Origin: Stenotrophobium sp050739895
GTDB taxonomy: Bacteria; Pseudomonadota; Gammaproteobacteria; Nevskiales; Nevskiaceae
Direction of reading: 5' to 3'
NCBI GenBank assembly: GCA_050739895.1
Contig: JBOICK010000100.1
Location: 13,496-77,495, forward strand
Length of the DNA: 64,000 bases
Below, one piece after another: positions 37,345-45,870 of this stretch; the stretch's first letter is position 1, and every line of letters begins with the position of its first letter. Below the pieces are notes generated by a model. That model did not search any database. It was given only the letters and a program-made list of their open reading frames with translations, and was not told where the DNA came from. A program made the position numbers and the translations under genes.

Positions 37345-38472
37345 TTAAATATCTAAGGTCACGGTGCCGACCGGCACGCTGACGCAGATCTGGATATCGG
37401 CTTCGCCGCTGTCGCTGATTTCGCCGGTGCGGGTGTCGCGCACCTTGCCCGCAGTCTTGCGGCAGGTGCAGGCGTGGCAGATACCCATGCGGCAGCCGGA
37501 CTCCGGCTTGAGGCCAGCGGCCTCGGCCTGGTCCAGCAAGGTACCGCCGTTGTTGGTGATCAGACGTTCGCTGCGTGCAAAGCGCACTTCGCCTTCGGCA
37601 TTGGTGCTGTCGATCACAACCGGCGCGGCAGTGAAATGTTCCAGATGCAGCTGCTGGCTCAGACCTTCATCGGTCCACAATTGCTGTACCACTTTCATCA
37701 TGCCCGGCGGGCCGCAGAGAAAAGCCTGTGCCTGTGCGTAATCCGGCACGGCCTTCATCAACTGTTCGCGGCTGAACAAGCCATGCAGTTCGCCGCCCTG
37801 GTTGGCTTCGTTGTAAGCGCGCAGCAGTTCGACGTTGGGGAACTGCGCGGCAATTGTGGCCAATTCGCCAGCGTAGATCTGGTCCTTGGCGGTGTTGGAG
37901 TAATGCAGGAAGGTGATGCGACCTGTGTGGTCCTCATCGCATAGCGTGCGCAGCATCGACATCACGGGGGTGATGCCGCTGCCGCCGCTGATCAGCAGGA
38001 TGCGGTCCGGACGCTGTTCCGGCAATGCGAACTGGCCTTCAGCCTGCGACAGGCCCACGGTCATGCCGGGGCGCAGGTTCTGATGCAGATGCCTGGAGAC
38101 GAAGCCGCCGGCATGGGCCTTGGCGGTCAGCTCGATCAGGCCGTCGTGTGCATGCACCGAGTTGGCCGGCGAGTAGCAGCGCATGCGGCGCACGCCGTCG
38201 ATCTCGACGGTCAGGCGAACATACTGGCCGGCGCGAAAGCCCTGCCAGTTCTGGTTGGGGCGCAGGGTCAGGGTGACGCTGTCGGCGGTCTGGCGGCGTA
38301 CTGCGGTCACTTCGGCGCGCACTTCGCGCAGCGACCAGGTCGGGGCGAACTGCTCCAGGTAACGGTCCACGCCATGCGGGTACGTCAGCGTTGCCGCGAT
38401 GCGCGAGTTGAGGACGCCGCTGAACAAGCTCAGGGCGCGGTCGGTGATACGGTTTGCAGTGAACTGAGGCAT
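37345..38472 (-). CDS. desC: Ferredoxin reductase partner of the desaturase (DesC type)
   Basis: 375 residues: an FAD-binding domain (RMRCYSPANS), an NAD-binding domain (LLISGGSGITPVMSMLRTL) and a C-terminal plant-type [2Fe-2S] domain with CRMGICHACTC and a distal Cys in ICVSV. It passes electrons from NAD(P)H to the DesB di-iron centre. First gene of the desCB operon; two DesT-like palindromes lie just upstream, the nearest 17 nt from the ATG. Confidence 0.93.
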   Translation of the reverse strand: MPQFTANRITDRALSLFSGVLNSRIAATLTYPHGVDRYLEQFAPTWSLREVRAEVTAVRRQTADSVTLTLRPNQNWQGFRAGQYVRLTVEIDGVRRMRCYSPANSVHAHDGLIELTAKAHAGGFVSRHLHQNLRPGMTVGLSQAEGQFALPEQRPDRILLISGGSGITPVMSMLRTLCDEDHTGRITFLHYSNTAKDQIYAGELATIAAQFPNVELLRAYNEANQGGELHGLFSREQLMKAVPDYAQAQAFLCGPPGMMKVVQQLWTDEGLSQQLHLEHFTAAPVVIDSTNAEGEVRFARSERLITNNGGTLLDQAEAAGLKPESGCRMGICHACTCRKTAGKVRDTRTGEISDSGEADIQICVSVPVGTVTLDI

Positions 38473-38489
38473 GACAAGCTCCGAGTTAC

Positions 38490-38507
38490 GGTGAACATAT
38501 GTTTACT
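38490..38507. promoter_or_regulatory. DesT-like operator 1
   Basis: Palindrome GGTGAAC-ATAT-GTTTACT (18 bp, 7-bp half-sites; reverse strand AGTAAAC-ATAT-GTTCACC). It lies in the -10 region of the leftward desC promoter and is centred 32 bp from operator 2, three helical turns. Confidence 0.85.
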
Positions 38508-38521
38508 GAAATCGAGAAATT

Positions 38522-38539
38522 TGTCAACAACTGTTCACT
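38522..38539. promoter_or_regulatory. DesT-like operator 2
   Basis: Palindrome TGTCAAC-AACT-GTTCACT (reverse strand AGTGAAC-AGTT-GTTGACA), same half-sites as operator 1. Its reverse strand contains TTGACA, a good -35 box for desC, so a bound repressor would cover -35 here and -10 at operator 1. Confidence 0.85.
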
Positions 38540-38561
38540 GAAACTGCCTATGTATGTTCAT

Positions 38562-38589
38562 TTGATATAAAAAATACAATTTTTATAAT
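38562..38589 (+). promoter_or_regulatory. Predicted desT promoter
   Basis: TTGATA and TATAAT separated by 16 nt, reading toward desT and ending 41 nt before its ATG. Operator 2 lies 22 nt upstream of the -35 box, so desT itself may be affected by DesT binding. Confidence 0.65.
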
Positions 38590-38630
38590 ATGTTACGATC
38601 ATCACAGGTGTTTTATATTTTGAGCGCTCC

Positions 38631-39314
38631 ATGAGCAGAATCGGCAGACACAGCAGCCGCGAAGGCGTGGATTCCGAGGAATTCGCGACCCGTGATGAGC
38701 GCAAACAACGTACGCGCGCGAGCCTGCTTGAGGCCGCGCTGACGCTGATGAGCCAGGGTCGCAGTTTCACCAGTCTCGGCCTGCGTGAGATCACGCGCGA
38801 AGCCGGCGTGGTGCCGACCTCGTTCTACCGTCATTTCCGCGATATGGACGAGCTCGGCCTGGCACTGGTCGACGACGGCGGCGCGATGCTGCGCCAGTTG
38901 CTGCGCGAAGCGCGCAAAGACGCGGCGCCGGTCAGCGACATCATCCGGCGCTCGGTGCTGGTCTACCAGCAATATCTGAATGGGCACCGCATGAGCTTCA
39001 TGTTCATCGCAGGCGAGCGCAGCGGCGGTTCGCCGGTGATCCGCAGTGCACTGCGCAATCAGGTCAACCTGTTCGTGCAGGAGATGGCGCAGGATCTGCG
39101 CCGCCTGAATTTCCTGCCGCAACTGTCCACTGCGACGCTGCACCTGCTCTGCGGACTGGTGGTGAATACCATGCTCAACGCTGCCACCGACATTCTCGAC
39201 ATGCCACTCAACGAGCCGAAACTCGAACGGGAACTGGTCGACAATTTCGTGCGCCAGTTGCGCATGATTTTCCTGGGTGCGTTGAACTGGCAGGAAAAAT
39301 CCACGGGCGCGTGA
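38631..39314 (+). CDS. desT: TetR-family repressor of the desaturase operon (DesT/FabR type)
   Basis: 227 residues. The N-terminal helix-turn-helix reads LREITREAGVVPTSFYRHFRDMDEL, the signature of the FabR/DesT subgroup. The C-terminal domain should bind acyl-CoA; in Pseudomonas, DesT senses the saturated/unsaturated ratio and represses desCB when unsaturated acyl-CoA is abundant. It is divergent from desC with two palindromic operators between them. Confidence 0.92.
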   Translation: MSRIGRHSSREGVDSEEFATRDERKQRTRASLLEAALTLMSQGRSFTSLGLREITREAGVVPTSFYRHFRDMDELGLALVDDGGAMLRQLLREARKDAAPVSDIIRRSVLVYQQYLNGHRMSFMFIAGERSGGSPVIRSALRNQVNLFVQEMAQDLRRLNFLPQLSTATLHLLCGLVVNTMLNAATDILDMPLNEPKLERELVDNFVRQLRMIFLGALNWQEKSTGA

Positions 39315-39387
39315 ACCGTATTAGCCGTTTGTTGCGCACCGCGACAGCGCCTTGGGACAGTGCCGTCCAAGTGTCGCGGGGGAAACT

Positions 39388-40164
39388 TCAGCCCGGATGA
39401 CGCAGTCGCCACTCGTCGCGGGTGAAGCGGATGCCGGCGCCCAGAACCATCAGTGCGAGGGTGTACCAGGTGATGGCGTAGATCAGGTGGTTGTTGTAGA
39501 AGTGGATCACGGTGAGACCACCGACCGGCCAGCCACCAGGATTCAAGGTGGCGTCGGCATCGATGAAATAGGGAGCGACATCCTGCCGCGGCAGACCTTG
39601 CGCGGCGGCGATCGCCGCTACGTCGCGTGAATACCAGCGCTGCGCCGCCGGCTGGTTGCTGCGCAAAAACCCTCCGTGCGGCTCCGTCAGCCGCAGCAGG
39701 CCGGTGATGGTCACCGAATCCGGCGGACGCGACATTTTCCGGAACTGCGCCGTGGCCGGCAGATCCGTTGGGATAAACCCCCGGTTGATCAGCACGATGT
39801 ACCCGTCGGCTGTACGTAGCGGCGTCATTACCCAGTAGCCATCGCCGAGCTGTGTTGATGCGTAGACGCGTGTTTCGGCACTGTTCAGGAACTTGCCACT
39901 GATGCGGACACGCAGGTATTCGTCGTTTGCGGCATTGATGTCTGGCCACTGCGAGCGTCCCGGCGGTGCAACTGGATCTGCATGTATGCGCTGGTCAACC
40001 CGGGCGATCAGATCCAGCTTCCATACGCGGCGATGGACTTGCCAGTCGCCTAGCGTCATGAGAACGCCAAACAACACGACTGCCACGGCTGCCAGAACCG
40101 CAAGTTTTACCGGTGAGCTTGGGGCGGGATCATCATCCGCGGTGGGGGTTGCCGGTATCGTCAA
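39388..40164 (-). CDS. SURF1-family oxidase assembly protein
   Basis: 258 residues with one TM helix near each end (LAVLAAVAVVLFGVLMTLGDWQ and the C-terminal LIYAITWYTLALMVLGAGI) enclosing a periplasmic domain. GDWQVHRRVWK, VLINRGFIP and GGLTVIHFYNNHLIYAITWY are SURF1 hallmarks. SURF1 assists haem insertion into subunit I of haem-copper oxidases. It starts inside the last codons of cyoD (ATGA overlap) and so is part of the cyo operon. Confidence 0.93.
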   Translation of the reverse strand: MTIPATPTADDDPAPSSPVKLAVLAAVAVVLFGVLMTLGDWQVHRRVWKLDLIARVDQRIHADPVAPPGRSQWPDINAANDEYLRVRISGKFLNSAETRVYASTQLGDGYWVMTPLRTADGYIVLINRGFIPTDLPATAQFRKMSRPPDSVTITGLLRLTEPHGGFLRSNQPAAQRWYSRDVAAIAAAQGLPRQDVAPYFIDADATLNPGGWPVGGLTVIHFYNNHLIYAITWYTLALMVLGAGIRFTRDEWRLRHPG

Positions 40165-40592
40165 GGCATGTTGTGCATGTGCATATGCTGCGTCTGGTCT
40201 GGATAAAGTGGCGACATCGGCATCATGTTGGCGTTCATGTGGTACATGATCCAGATGGATCCGCTCAGCGTGATGCCGACGAGAATGAAAGTGAAGACGG
40301 ATGCCATCAGGTTCCAGCCGCTTTCTGATGTGGAGTTCAAGTGCAGGAAATACACCGCGTGCACAATGATCTGCACCATTCCGACCGCAAGCACCAGCAG
40401 GATGGTGGTGTTTGTGCTGGCAAAGACGTGACCCATCACCAGCCAGAACGGAATCACGGTCAGGATGGCAGCCAGGAAAAAGCCTGTCAGATAACCGCGT
40501 AGTGTGGCGTGCGGGAGATCGGCACGCCCGTGCTCGCTGCCATGAACCAGCGAGTCATGATGCGATTCCTGATGGTTGGAAGCGGTGCTCAT
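40161..40592 (-). CDS. cyoD: Cytochrome bo3 ubiquinol oxidase subunit IV
   Basis: 143 residues with three TM helices; LRGYLTGFFLAAILTVIPFWLV and IIVHAVYFLHLN are CyoD signatures. A histidine-rich N-terminus (NHQESHHDSLVHGSEHGRADLPH) precedes TM1. Subunit IV assists assembly of the CuB site. Overlaps cyoC and SURF1 by 4 nt each. Confidence 0.94.
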   Translation of the reverse strand: MSTASNHQESHHDSLVHGSEHGRADLPHATLRGYLTGFFLAAILTVIPFWLVMGHVFASTNTTILLVLAVGMVQIIVHAVYFLHLNSTSESGWNLMASVFTFILVGITLSGSIWIMYHMNANMMPMSPLYPDQTQHMHMHNMP

Positions 40593-41215
40593 TTCAGAAC
40601 TCCTATCAAATACACGAAGCTGAAGACGCCGATCCAGATCAGGTCAAGAAAATGCCAGAACAGGCTCAGGCAGGCCAGGCGGCGCTGGTTGTCCTCAGTC
40701 AAGCCGTATCTTGTGACCTGCACCATTAACGTCACCAGCCAGAGGGTGCCGAAGGTGACGTGCAGGCCGTGCGTTCCCACCAGGGTGAAGAACGATGACA
40801 GGAATGCGCTGCGGTCGGGCCCGGCGCCGTCAAGAATCATATGCGTGAACTCGCTGACCTCCAGCCCGAGAAACACCAGACCAAAACAGACGGTAATCGC
40901 AAGCCACGCCAGCACGGCACCCTTGCGTTTGCGTGTCATCTCCAGCATCGCAAAACCATAGGTGATTGAGGACAGCAGCAGCGCCGCTGTGCTCACTGCC
41001 AGCAACGGCAGATCGAACAAATCCGCCCCCGACGGACCGGCCGCATAACTGTGGCCATAGACCGCATAGCATGCAAACAGGCAGGCAAAGATGAGGCAAT
41101 CGCTCATCAGGTATGCCCAGAAGCCGAACAGCACGCCGTTTTCCGGATGATCCTCGCCGGTTACATAGAACCGGGGGGCCGTGTCGTTGACGGTATCGGT
41201 CGCTGTGGTATTCAT
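40589..41215 (-). CDS. cyoC: Cytochrome bo3 ubiquinol oxidase subunit III
   Basis: 208 residues with five TM helices. FGFWAYLMSDCLIFACLFACY and GTHGLHVTFGTLWL, plus FWHFLDLIWIGVFSFVYL at the end, are typical of CyoC. Part of the four-subunit quinol oxidase in the inner membrane. 4-nt overlaps with cyoB and cyoD. Confidence 0.96.
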   Translation of the reverse strand: MNTTATDTVNDTAPRFYVTGEDHPENGVLFGFWAYLMSDCLIFACLFACYAVYGHSYAAGPSGADLFDLPLLAVSTAALLLSSITYGFAMLEMTRKRKGAVLAWLAITVCFGLVFLGLEVSEFTHMILDGAGPDRSAFLSSFFTLVGTHGLHVTFGTLWLVTLMVQVTRYGLTEDNQRRLACLSLFWHFLDLIWIGVFSFVYLIGVLK

Positions 41216-43227
41216 GACATGGGGACCTGTTGGGCCAATTGGCGGGTGTACGCTTCCTCGGTGCGTGCAACCTCTTCAGCCGGGATGTAATAGTCGCGTT
41301 TGTAGTTGAAGCTGTGTGCGATCGTGGTGATGACAATACCGGCGAACGAAACAACCGCCAGCCACCAGATGTGCCAGACCAGAGCGAAGCCGCAGGCCAG
41401 GCTGAATCCGGAAAGTATCATGCCGGTGGGAGTGTTTTTGGGCATGTGGATGCGATTGAAGCCTTTCAGCGGCCGGCGATAGCCACGCCGCTTCATGTCC
41501 ATCCATGCATCGCGTTCGTGAACAATTGGCGTGAATGCGAAGTTGTACTGCGGCGCCGGGGATGAAGTTGACCACTCCAGGGAACGCGCATTCCAAGGAT
41601 CGCCGGTGGTATCGCGCAACGCCTCACGATTGCGAATGCTGACATAGATTTGTATCAGGAAGGCCAGAATACCAAACAGAACGATCACGGCGCCGACAAG
41701 TGCGATCTGGAACCAGATTTGCAGGCTCGGATCGGTGAAATGGTTGAGGCGGCGCGTGATGCCCATCAGGCCGAGCACATAAAGCGGGGCAAATGCGACC
41801 CAGAATCCGGTCAGCCAGCACCAGAAGGACACCTTGCCCCAGAACTCATCCAGACGGAATCCGGTGGCCTTGGGGAACCAGAAATTAATGGCGGCAAACA
41901 TGCCGAACAGGACGCCGCCAATAATGACATTGTGGAAGTGCGCGATCAGGAACAGGCTGTTGTGCAGCACGAAGTCCGCCGGCGGCACGGCAAGCATGAC
42001 GCCGGTCATGCCGCCAATGGTGAAGGTGAACATGAAACCCAGGGTCCATAGCATTGGCACCGTGAAGTGAATGCGTCCGCGGTACATCGTAAACAGCCAA
42101 TTGAAAAGTTTTACGCCCGTGGGAATCGAGATAATCATGGTGGTGATGGCGAAGAAGGAGTTGACGCTGGCACCGGCACCCATGGTGAAGAAGTGGTGCA
42201 GCCACACCAGATAGCCGAGCAGCGAAATCGCCAGGGTTGCGTAAACCATCGAGGCGTAGCCGAACAGCGGTTTGCCGGAGAAGGTGGGGACGACTTCCGA
42301 GTACACGCCAAACGCAGGCAGGATCAGGATGTAGACTTCCGGGTGACCCCAGATCCAGATCAGGTTGATGTACATCATCATGTTGCCGCCAAAATCATTG
42401 GTAAAGAAATGCGTGCCGAGATAGCGGTCAAGTCCCAGCAGCGCCAGCGTCGCCGTCAGCACCGGGAATGCGGCAATGATCAGAATGTTGGTGCACAGCG
42501 CAGTCCAGGTGAATACCGGCATTTTCATCAGGGTCATGCCGGGTGCGCGCATCTTGACGATCGTGACCAGAAAATTCACGCCTGACAGCAGAGTTCCTAT
42601 GCCCGCTATCTGCAGCGCCCATATGTAGTAGTCAACCCCGACATCCGGGCTGTATTTCAATTCCGACAGCGGCGGGTAGGCGAGCCAGCCGGTCTTGGCA
42701 AAATCACCGATGAACAGCGACATCATTATCAGCAGTGCACCCGCCACGGTCATCCAGAAGCTGAAATTGTTGAGAAACGGAAACGCCACGTCGCGCGCAC
42801 CAATCTGCAACGGCAGCACCACGTTGAATAATCCGACTATGAACGGCATGGCCACGAACAGGATCATGATGACGCCGTGCGCAGTGAAAATCTGGTCGTA
42901 GTGCTCTGGCGGCAGGTAGCCGGTCGAGGTGCCGAAAGCGAAGGCCTGCTGGATGCGCATCATGATGGCATCCGAAAAACCGCGCAGCAGCATGACGATG
43001 GCCAGCACCATGTACATGATGCCGATCTTCTTGTGATCAATGCTGGTGAACCATTCGCGCCAGAGGTAGCCCCACTTGCCCATGTAGGTAATGGTCGCCA
43101 GCAGTGCAATGCCGCCAGCCGCCACGAATACAAAAGTCCAGACCAGGATCGGCACATTGTAGGGAATGGCGGCCAGGCTCAAGCGGCCAAAGAGGAAATG
43201 CAGCAATTCGGAATGGTCTGGCATCAT
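41212..43227 (-). CDS. cyoB: Cytochrome bo3 ubiquinol oxidase subunit I
   Basis: 671 residues with 15 TM helices. The binuclear site is intact: WGHPEVYILILPAFG (CuB His cross-linked to Tyr), the HH pair in LVWLHHFFTMG and the haem ligands in LIAHFHNVIIGG. The N-terminal R/D/H/Q quinone site region IQQAFAFGTSTGYLPPEHYDQ is also recognisable. It oxidises ubiquinol, reduces O2 to water and pumps protons. 90 nt separate it from cyoA. Confidence 0.97.
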   Translation of the reverse strand: MMPDHSELLHFLFGRLSLAAIPYNVPILVWTFVFVAAGGIALLATITYMGKWGYLWREWFTSIDHKKIGIMYMVLAIVMLLRGFSDAIMMRIQQAFAFGTSTGYLPPEHYDQIFTAHGVIMILFVAMPFIVGLFNVVLPLQIGARDVAFPFLNNFSFWMTVAGALLIMMSLFIGDFAKTGWLAYPPLSELKYSPDVGVDYYIWALQIAGIGTLLSGVNFLVTIVKMRAPGMTLMKMPVFTWTALCTNILIIAAFPVLTATLALLGLDRYLGTHFFTNDFGGNMMMYINLIWIWGHPEVYILILPAFGVYSEVVPTFSGKPLFGYASMVYATLAISLLGYLVWLHHFFTMGAGASVNSFFAITTMIISIPTGVKLFNWLFTMYRGRIHFTVPMLWTLGFMFTFTIGGMTGVMLAVPPADFVLHNSLFLIAHFHNVIIGGVLFGMFAAINFWFPKATGFRLDEFWGKVSFWCWLTGFWVAFAPLYVLGLMGITRRLNHFTDPSLQIWFQIALVGAVIVLFGILAFLIQIYVSIRNREALRDTTGDPWNARSLEWSTSSPAPQYNFAFTPIVHERDAWMDMKRRGYRRPLKGFNRIHMPKNTPTGMILSGFSLACGFALVWHIWWLAVVSFAGIVITTIAHSFNYKRDYYIPAEEVARTEEAYTRQLAQQVPMS

Positions 43228-43317
43228 TTGTGTCTCGGAACTTGAAGCGAATCTTCAGCAAAGTGTTTCGAGGTTTGGCCTCGATTCACCACGACGCGGG
43301 CAAATTAAGGTCACTGC

Positions 43318-44244
43318 TTATTTCTGCAGAGGGATGCCGCCTTTGGCGTCAATTTCCATGATCTGCTGCAAGCACATCATGCCGGGCTCCACGCAGCGGT
43401 TGAGGATGGCGCTGTAAAGGCCGGCGTCAACTGCCGCGTAGTGACGCACCGGCTCGTTTTCACTGGGTCGTGCCAATGCCTGATACTCCTGGCGTCCCAG
43501 GCTGCCGCCGCCGGACTTGACGGTTTGCACCCAGCTCTCGAAGTCCGCATCGCTCTTGCCGAGAAAACGGAACTGCATGTCCGAGAAGCCCGCACCGCTG
43601 TAGTTAGCGGAAAATCCCAGGTAATCGCCCGGCTGGTTGATGATGGCGGACAGTTGTGTCTCCATCGCCGGCATTGCCATGATCTGGCCCGCCAAAGCCG
43701 GGATATAGAACGAGTTCATGACATCGGTTGCGGTAATCTTGAAGTTGATCGGCACATCCACCGGTGCCACCAACTGGTTGACGCTGGCGATGCCATAGTC
43801 GGGATACAGAAACAGCCATTTCCAGTCCATCGCCACCACCTGCACAGTCAGTGCCGGTTTATTCAGGGGCAGAGGCTGTGTTGCGCTGATGCGTGCAATC
43901 GGCCGGTATGGATCCAGTGTGTGGGTGCCGATCCAGGTCATGGCCCCGAGCGCGACGACAATTATCAGCGGCGCCGCCCAGATCAGCAACTCGACATGTG
44001 TCGAGTGCTCCCATTCCGGAGCATAAGCAGCCTGTTTATTCGTGTGCCGATAGCGATAGGCGATCCATGCAATTGCCAGCATCAAGGGCACAACGATCAG
44101 CAGCATCAGCACGGTGGCGGCAATCAGCAGGTTGCCCTGTTGCCGGGCGATGTCGCCGGGCGGGTTCAGCACAAGCATGTTGCAACCGGACAGTAGCACC
44201 AACAACGGCAAAATCAACAGGCTTCGTCCGGCTCTTACAAACAT
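43318..44244 (-). CDS. cyoA: Cytochrome bo3 ubiquinol oxidase subunit II, lipoprotein
   Basis: 308 residues. Lipobox LLSGC in the signal, two TM helices, then the cupredoxin domain (MDWKWLFLYPDYGIA ... VMNSFYIPALAGQIMAMPAMET). The CuA-binding cysteines of cytochrome c oxidases are absent, as expected for a quinol oxidase. First gene of cyoABCD-SURF1; divergent from an MFS symporter with ~220 nt between. No cyoE (haem O synthase) is in this operon. Confidence 0.96.
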   Translation of the reverse strand: MFVRAGRSLLILPLLVLLSGCNMLVLNPPGDIARQQGNLLIAATVLMLLIVVPLMLAIAWIAYRYRHTNKQAAYAPEWEHSTHVELLIWAAPLIIVVALGAMTWIGTHTLDPYRPIARISATQPLPLNKPALTVQVVAMDWKWLFLYPDYGIASVNQLVAPVDVPINFKITATDVMNSFYIPALAGQIMAMPAMETQLSAIINQPGDYLGFSANYSGAGFSDMQFRFLGKSDADFESWVQTVKSGGGSLGRQEYQALARPSENEPVRHYAAVDAGLYSAILNRCVEPGMMCLQQIMEIDAKGGIPLQK

Positions 44245-44467
44245 GGCGCACCACGAGTTATCATTACTGGAAGGGAGGTTAGAGGTATCAGTGCCACATG
44301 GCTAATGCCGTTTTTTCAACCCATCGGCCCTGCATGGGTGCGACATTACCATATGGATGCGGCATGCTGAATAGCCAGGTTGCTGAGACTGGCGCATTGT
44401 AGTTGTGTGCCAGGTCCCGGCAAGTTTCATGAGTCGAGAGCAAAATTCCAGCGGAGAATGACGAAAG

Positions 44468-45802
44468 ATGTCAACCGATCACGGCACAGCCGCAAGTATC
44501 AGTTCAAGCGACTACGAAGGTAACGTCATACACGTTGATCCCCACAAGGTGGCCCCCGGCGAAATCGCTGTCGGCGTCATCATTGGGCGCACCGCGGAAT
44601 TTTTTGACTTCTTTGTATTCGGCATCGCCACTGTCGTGGTCTTCCCCGAAGTGTTCTTCCCGTTCGTCTCGCCAATGAACGGCACGCTTTACTCATTCAT
44701 GATTTTTTCGCTGGCGTTCATTGCGCGACCGCTGGGTTCGCTGATGTTTCGCTCCCTCCATGATCTTTACGGCCGGGGCACGAAACTGACGGCCGCACTG
44801 TTCACGCTCGGAACCGCAACGGCCGGCATCGCGTTCCTGCCGGGGTACGATGATCTGGGCAAGACGGCGATCGGTTTGCTCGTGGCGCTGCGAATCATTC
44901 AGGGACTGGCGGTGGGCGGCAGTTGGGACGGACTGCCGTCGCTGCTGGCCTTGAGTGCGCCGGAAAAACATCGTGGCTGGTACGCGATGCTGCCGCAGTT
45001 CAGTGCTCCTCTTGGCTTCATGATCGCGGCCGCGTTGTTTGCCTATCTGAACATGAGCCTGTCCCACGATGATTTCATTCAATGGGGCTGGCGTTACCCT
45101 TTCTATGTCGCATTTGCGATGAACGTCGTGGCCTTGTTCGCACGCCTGCGACTGGTGGTTACGCCGGAGTTCACACGCCTGCTGCAAACCCGCGAGCTTG
45201 AACCCTCCCCGGTCGGCGATCTTTTGCGCACCCAGTGGCGCAACATCCTGCTGGGCGCGTTCGCACCGTTGGCAAGCTACGCGCTGTTCCATCTGATCAC
45301 GGTGTTCGCCTTGTCCTGGGCCATACTGTTTACCAAGCAGTCCGTCGGCCACTTCCTGATTATCCAGATCATCGGCGCCGCAGTCGCCATGCTCAGCATG
45401 CTCATCTCCGGGAAAGTTGCCGATCGGATCGGTCGCCGCCAGACGCTGGCCGTCGCCGCCGGATTGATCGCGGTCTATAGCGGCTGGTCGGCAGTACTGT
45501 TGTCCGGCAGCACGACGGGTGGCTACATCTTCATCATGCTTGGATTCGCCCTGCTCGGCTTTTCACACGCACAGTCAGCCGGCGCAATCAATTCCAGATT
45601 CCCCAGCATTTACCGTTACAGCGGAGCCGCGGTCACCTCGGATCTGAGTTGGCTGCTCGGCGCTGCCTTCGCACCGCTGGTTGCGCTGGAACTGGCGTTG
45701 CACCTGGGCGTTGGCTACGTTGGCCTGTATTTGCTGACCGGCGCCATCGGTACGTTTGCGGCGCTGCGTGTCAATCGCAGTCTCGAAATGCGCGACGAAT
45801 AA
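44468..45802 (+). CDS. MFS transporter, metabolite:H+ symporter type
   Basis: 444 residues, 12 TM helices. IGRTAEFFDFFVFGIATVVVF at TM1, the loop RSLHDLYGRGTKLT between TM2 and TM3 and LRIIQGLAVGGSWDG are typical of the MHS (sugar/organic acid) subfamily. Substrates there include carboxylates and betaines; it cannot be refined here. Divergent from cyoA. Confidence 0.88.
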   Translation: MSTDHGTAASISSSDYEGNVIHVDPHKVAPGEIAVGVIIGRTAEFFDFFVFGIATVVVFPEVFFPFVSPMNGTLYSFMIFSLAFIARPLGSLMFRSLHDLYGRGTKLTAALFTLGTATAGIAFLPGYDDLGKTAIGLLVALRIIQGLAVGGSWDGLPSLLALSAPEKHRGWYAMLPQFSAPLGFMIAAALFAYLNMSLSHDDFIQWGWRYPFYVAFAMNVVALFARLRLVVTPEFTRLLQTRELEPSPVGDLLRTQWRNILLGAFAPLASYALFHLITVFALSWAILFTKQSVGHFLIIQIIGAAVAMLSMLISGKVADRIGRRQTLAVAAGLIAVYSGWSAVLLSGSTTGGYIFIMLGFALLGFSHAQSAGAINSRFPSIYRYSGAAVTSDLSWLLGAAFAPLVALELALHLGVGYVGLYLLTGAIGTFAALRVNRSLEMRDE

Positions 45803-45842
45803 CGTTCGGATAACCCTGTTTTTACTGACGCGGAGCCGCTCC

Positions 45843-45864
45843 CTCGCACAGGACTAAGTGCGAG
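45843..45864. other. Hairpin between convergent genes
   Basis: Perfect 7-bp stem CTCGCAC / GTGCGAG with an 8-nt loop, between the MFS gene and the convergent glrR. No T-run follows in either direction, so its role as terminator is uncertain. Confidence 0.45.
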
Positions 45865-45870
45865 AGCGGG

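Noticed and set aside
38556..38628. AT-core element upstream of desT
   Set aside because: AT-rich region explained by the desT promoter; the characteristic ends are absent.
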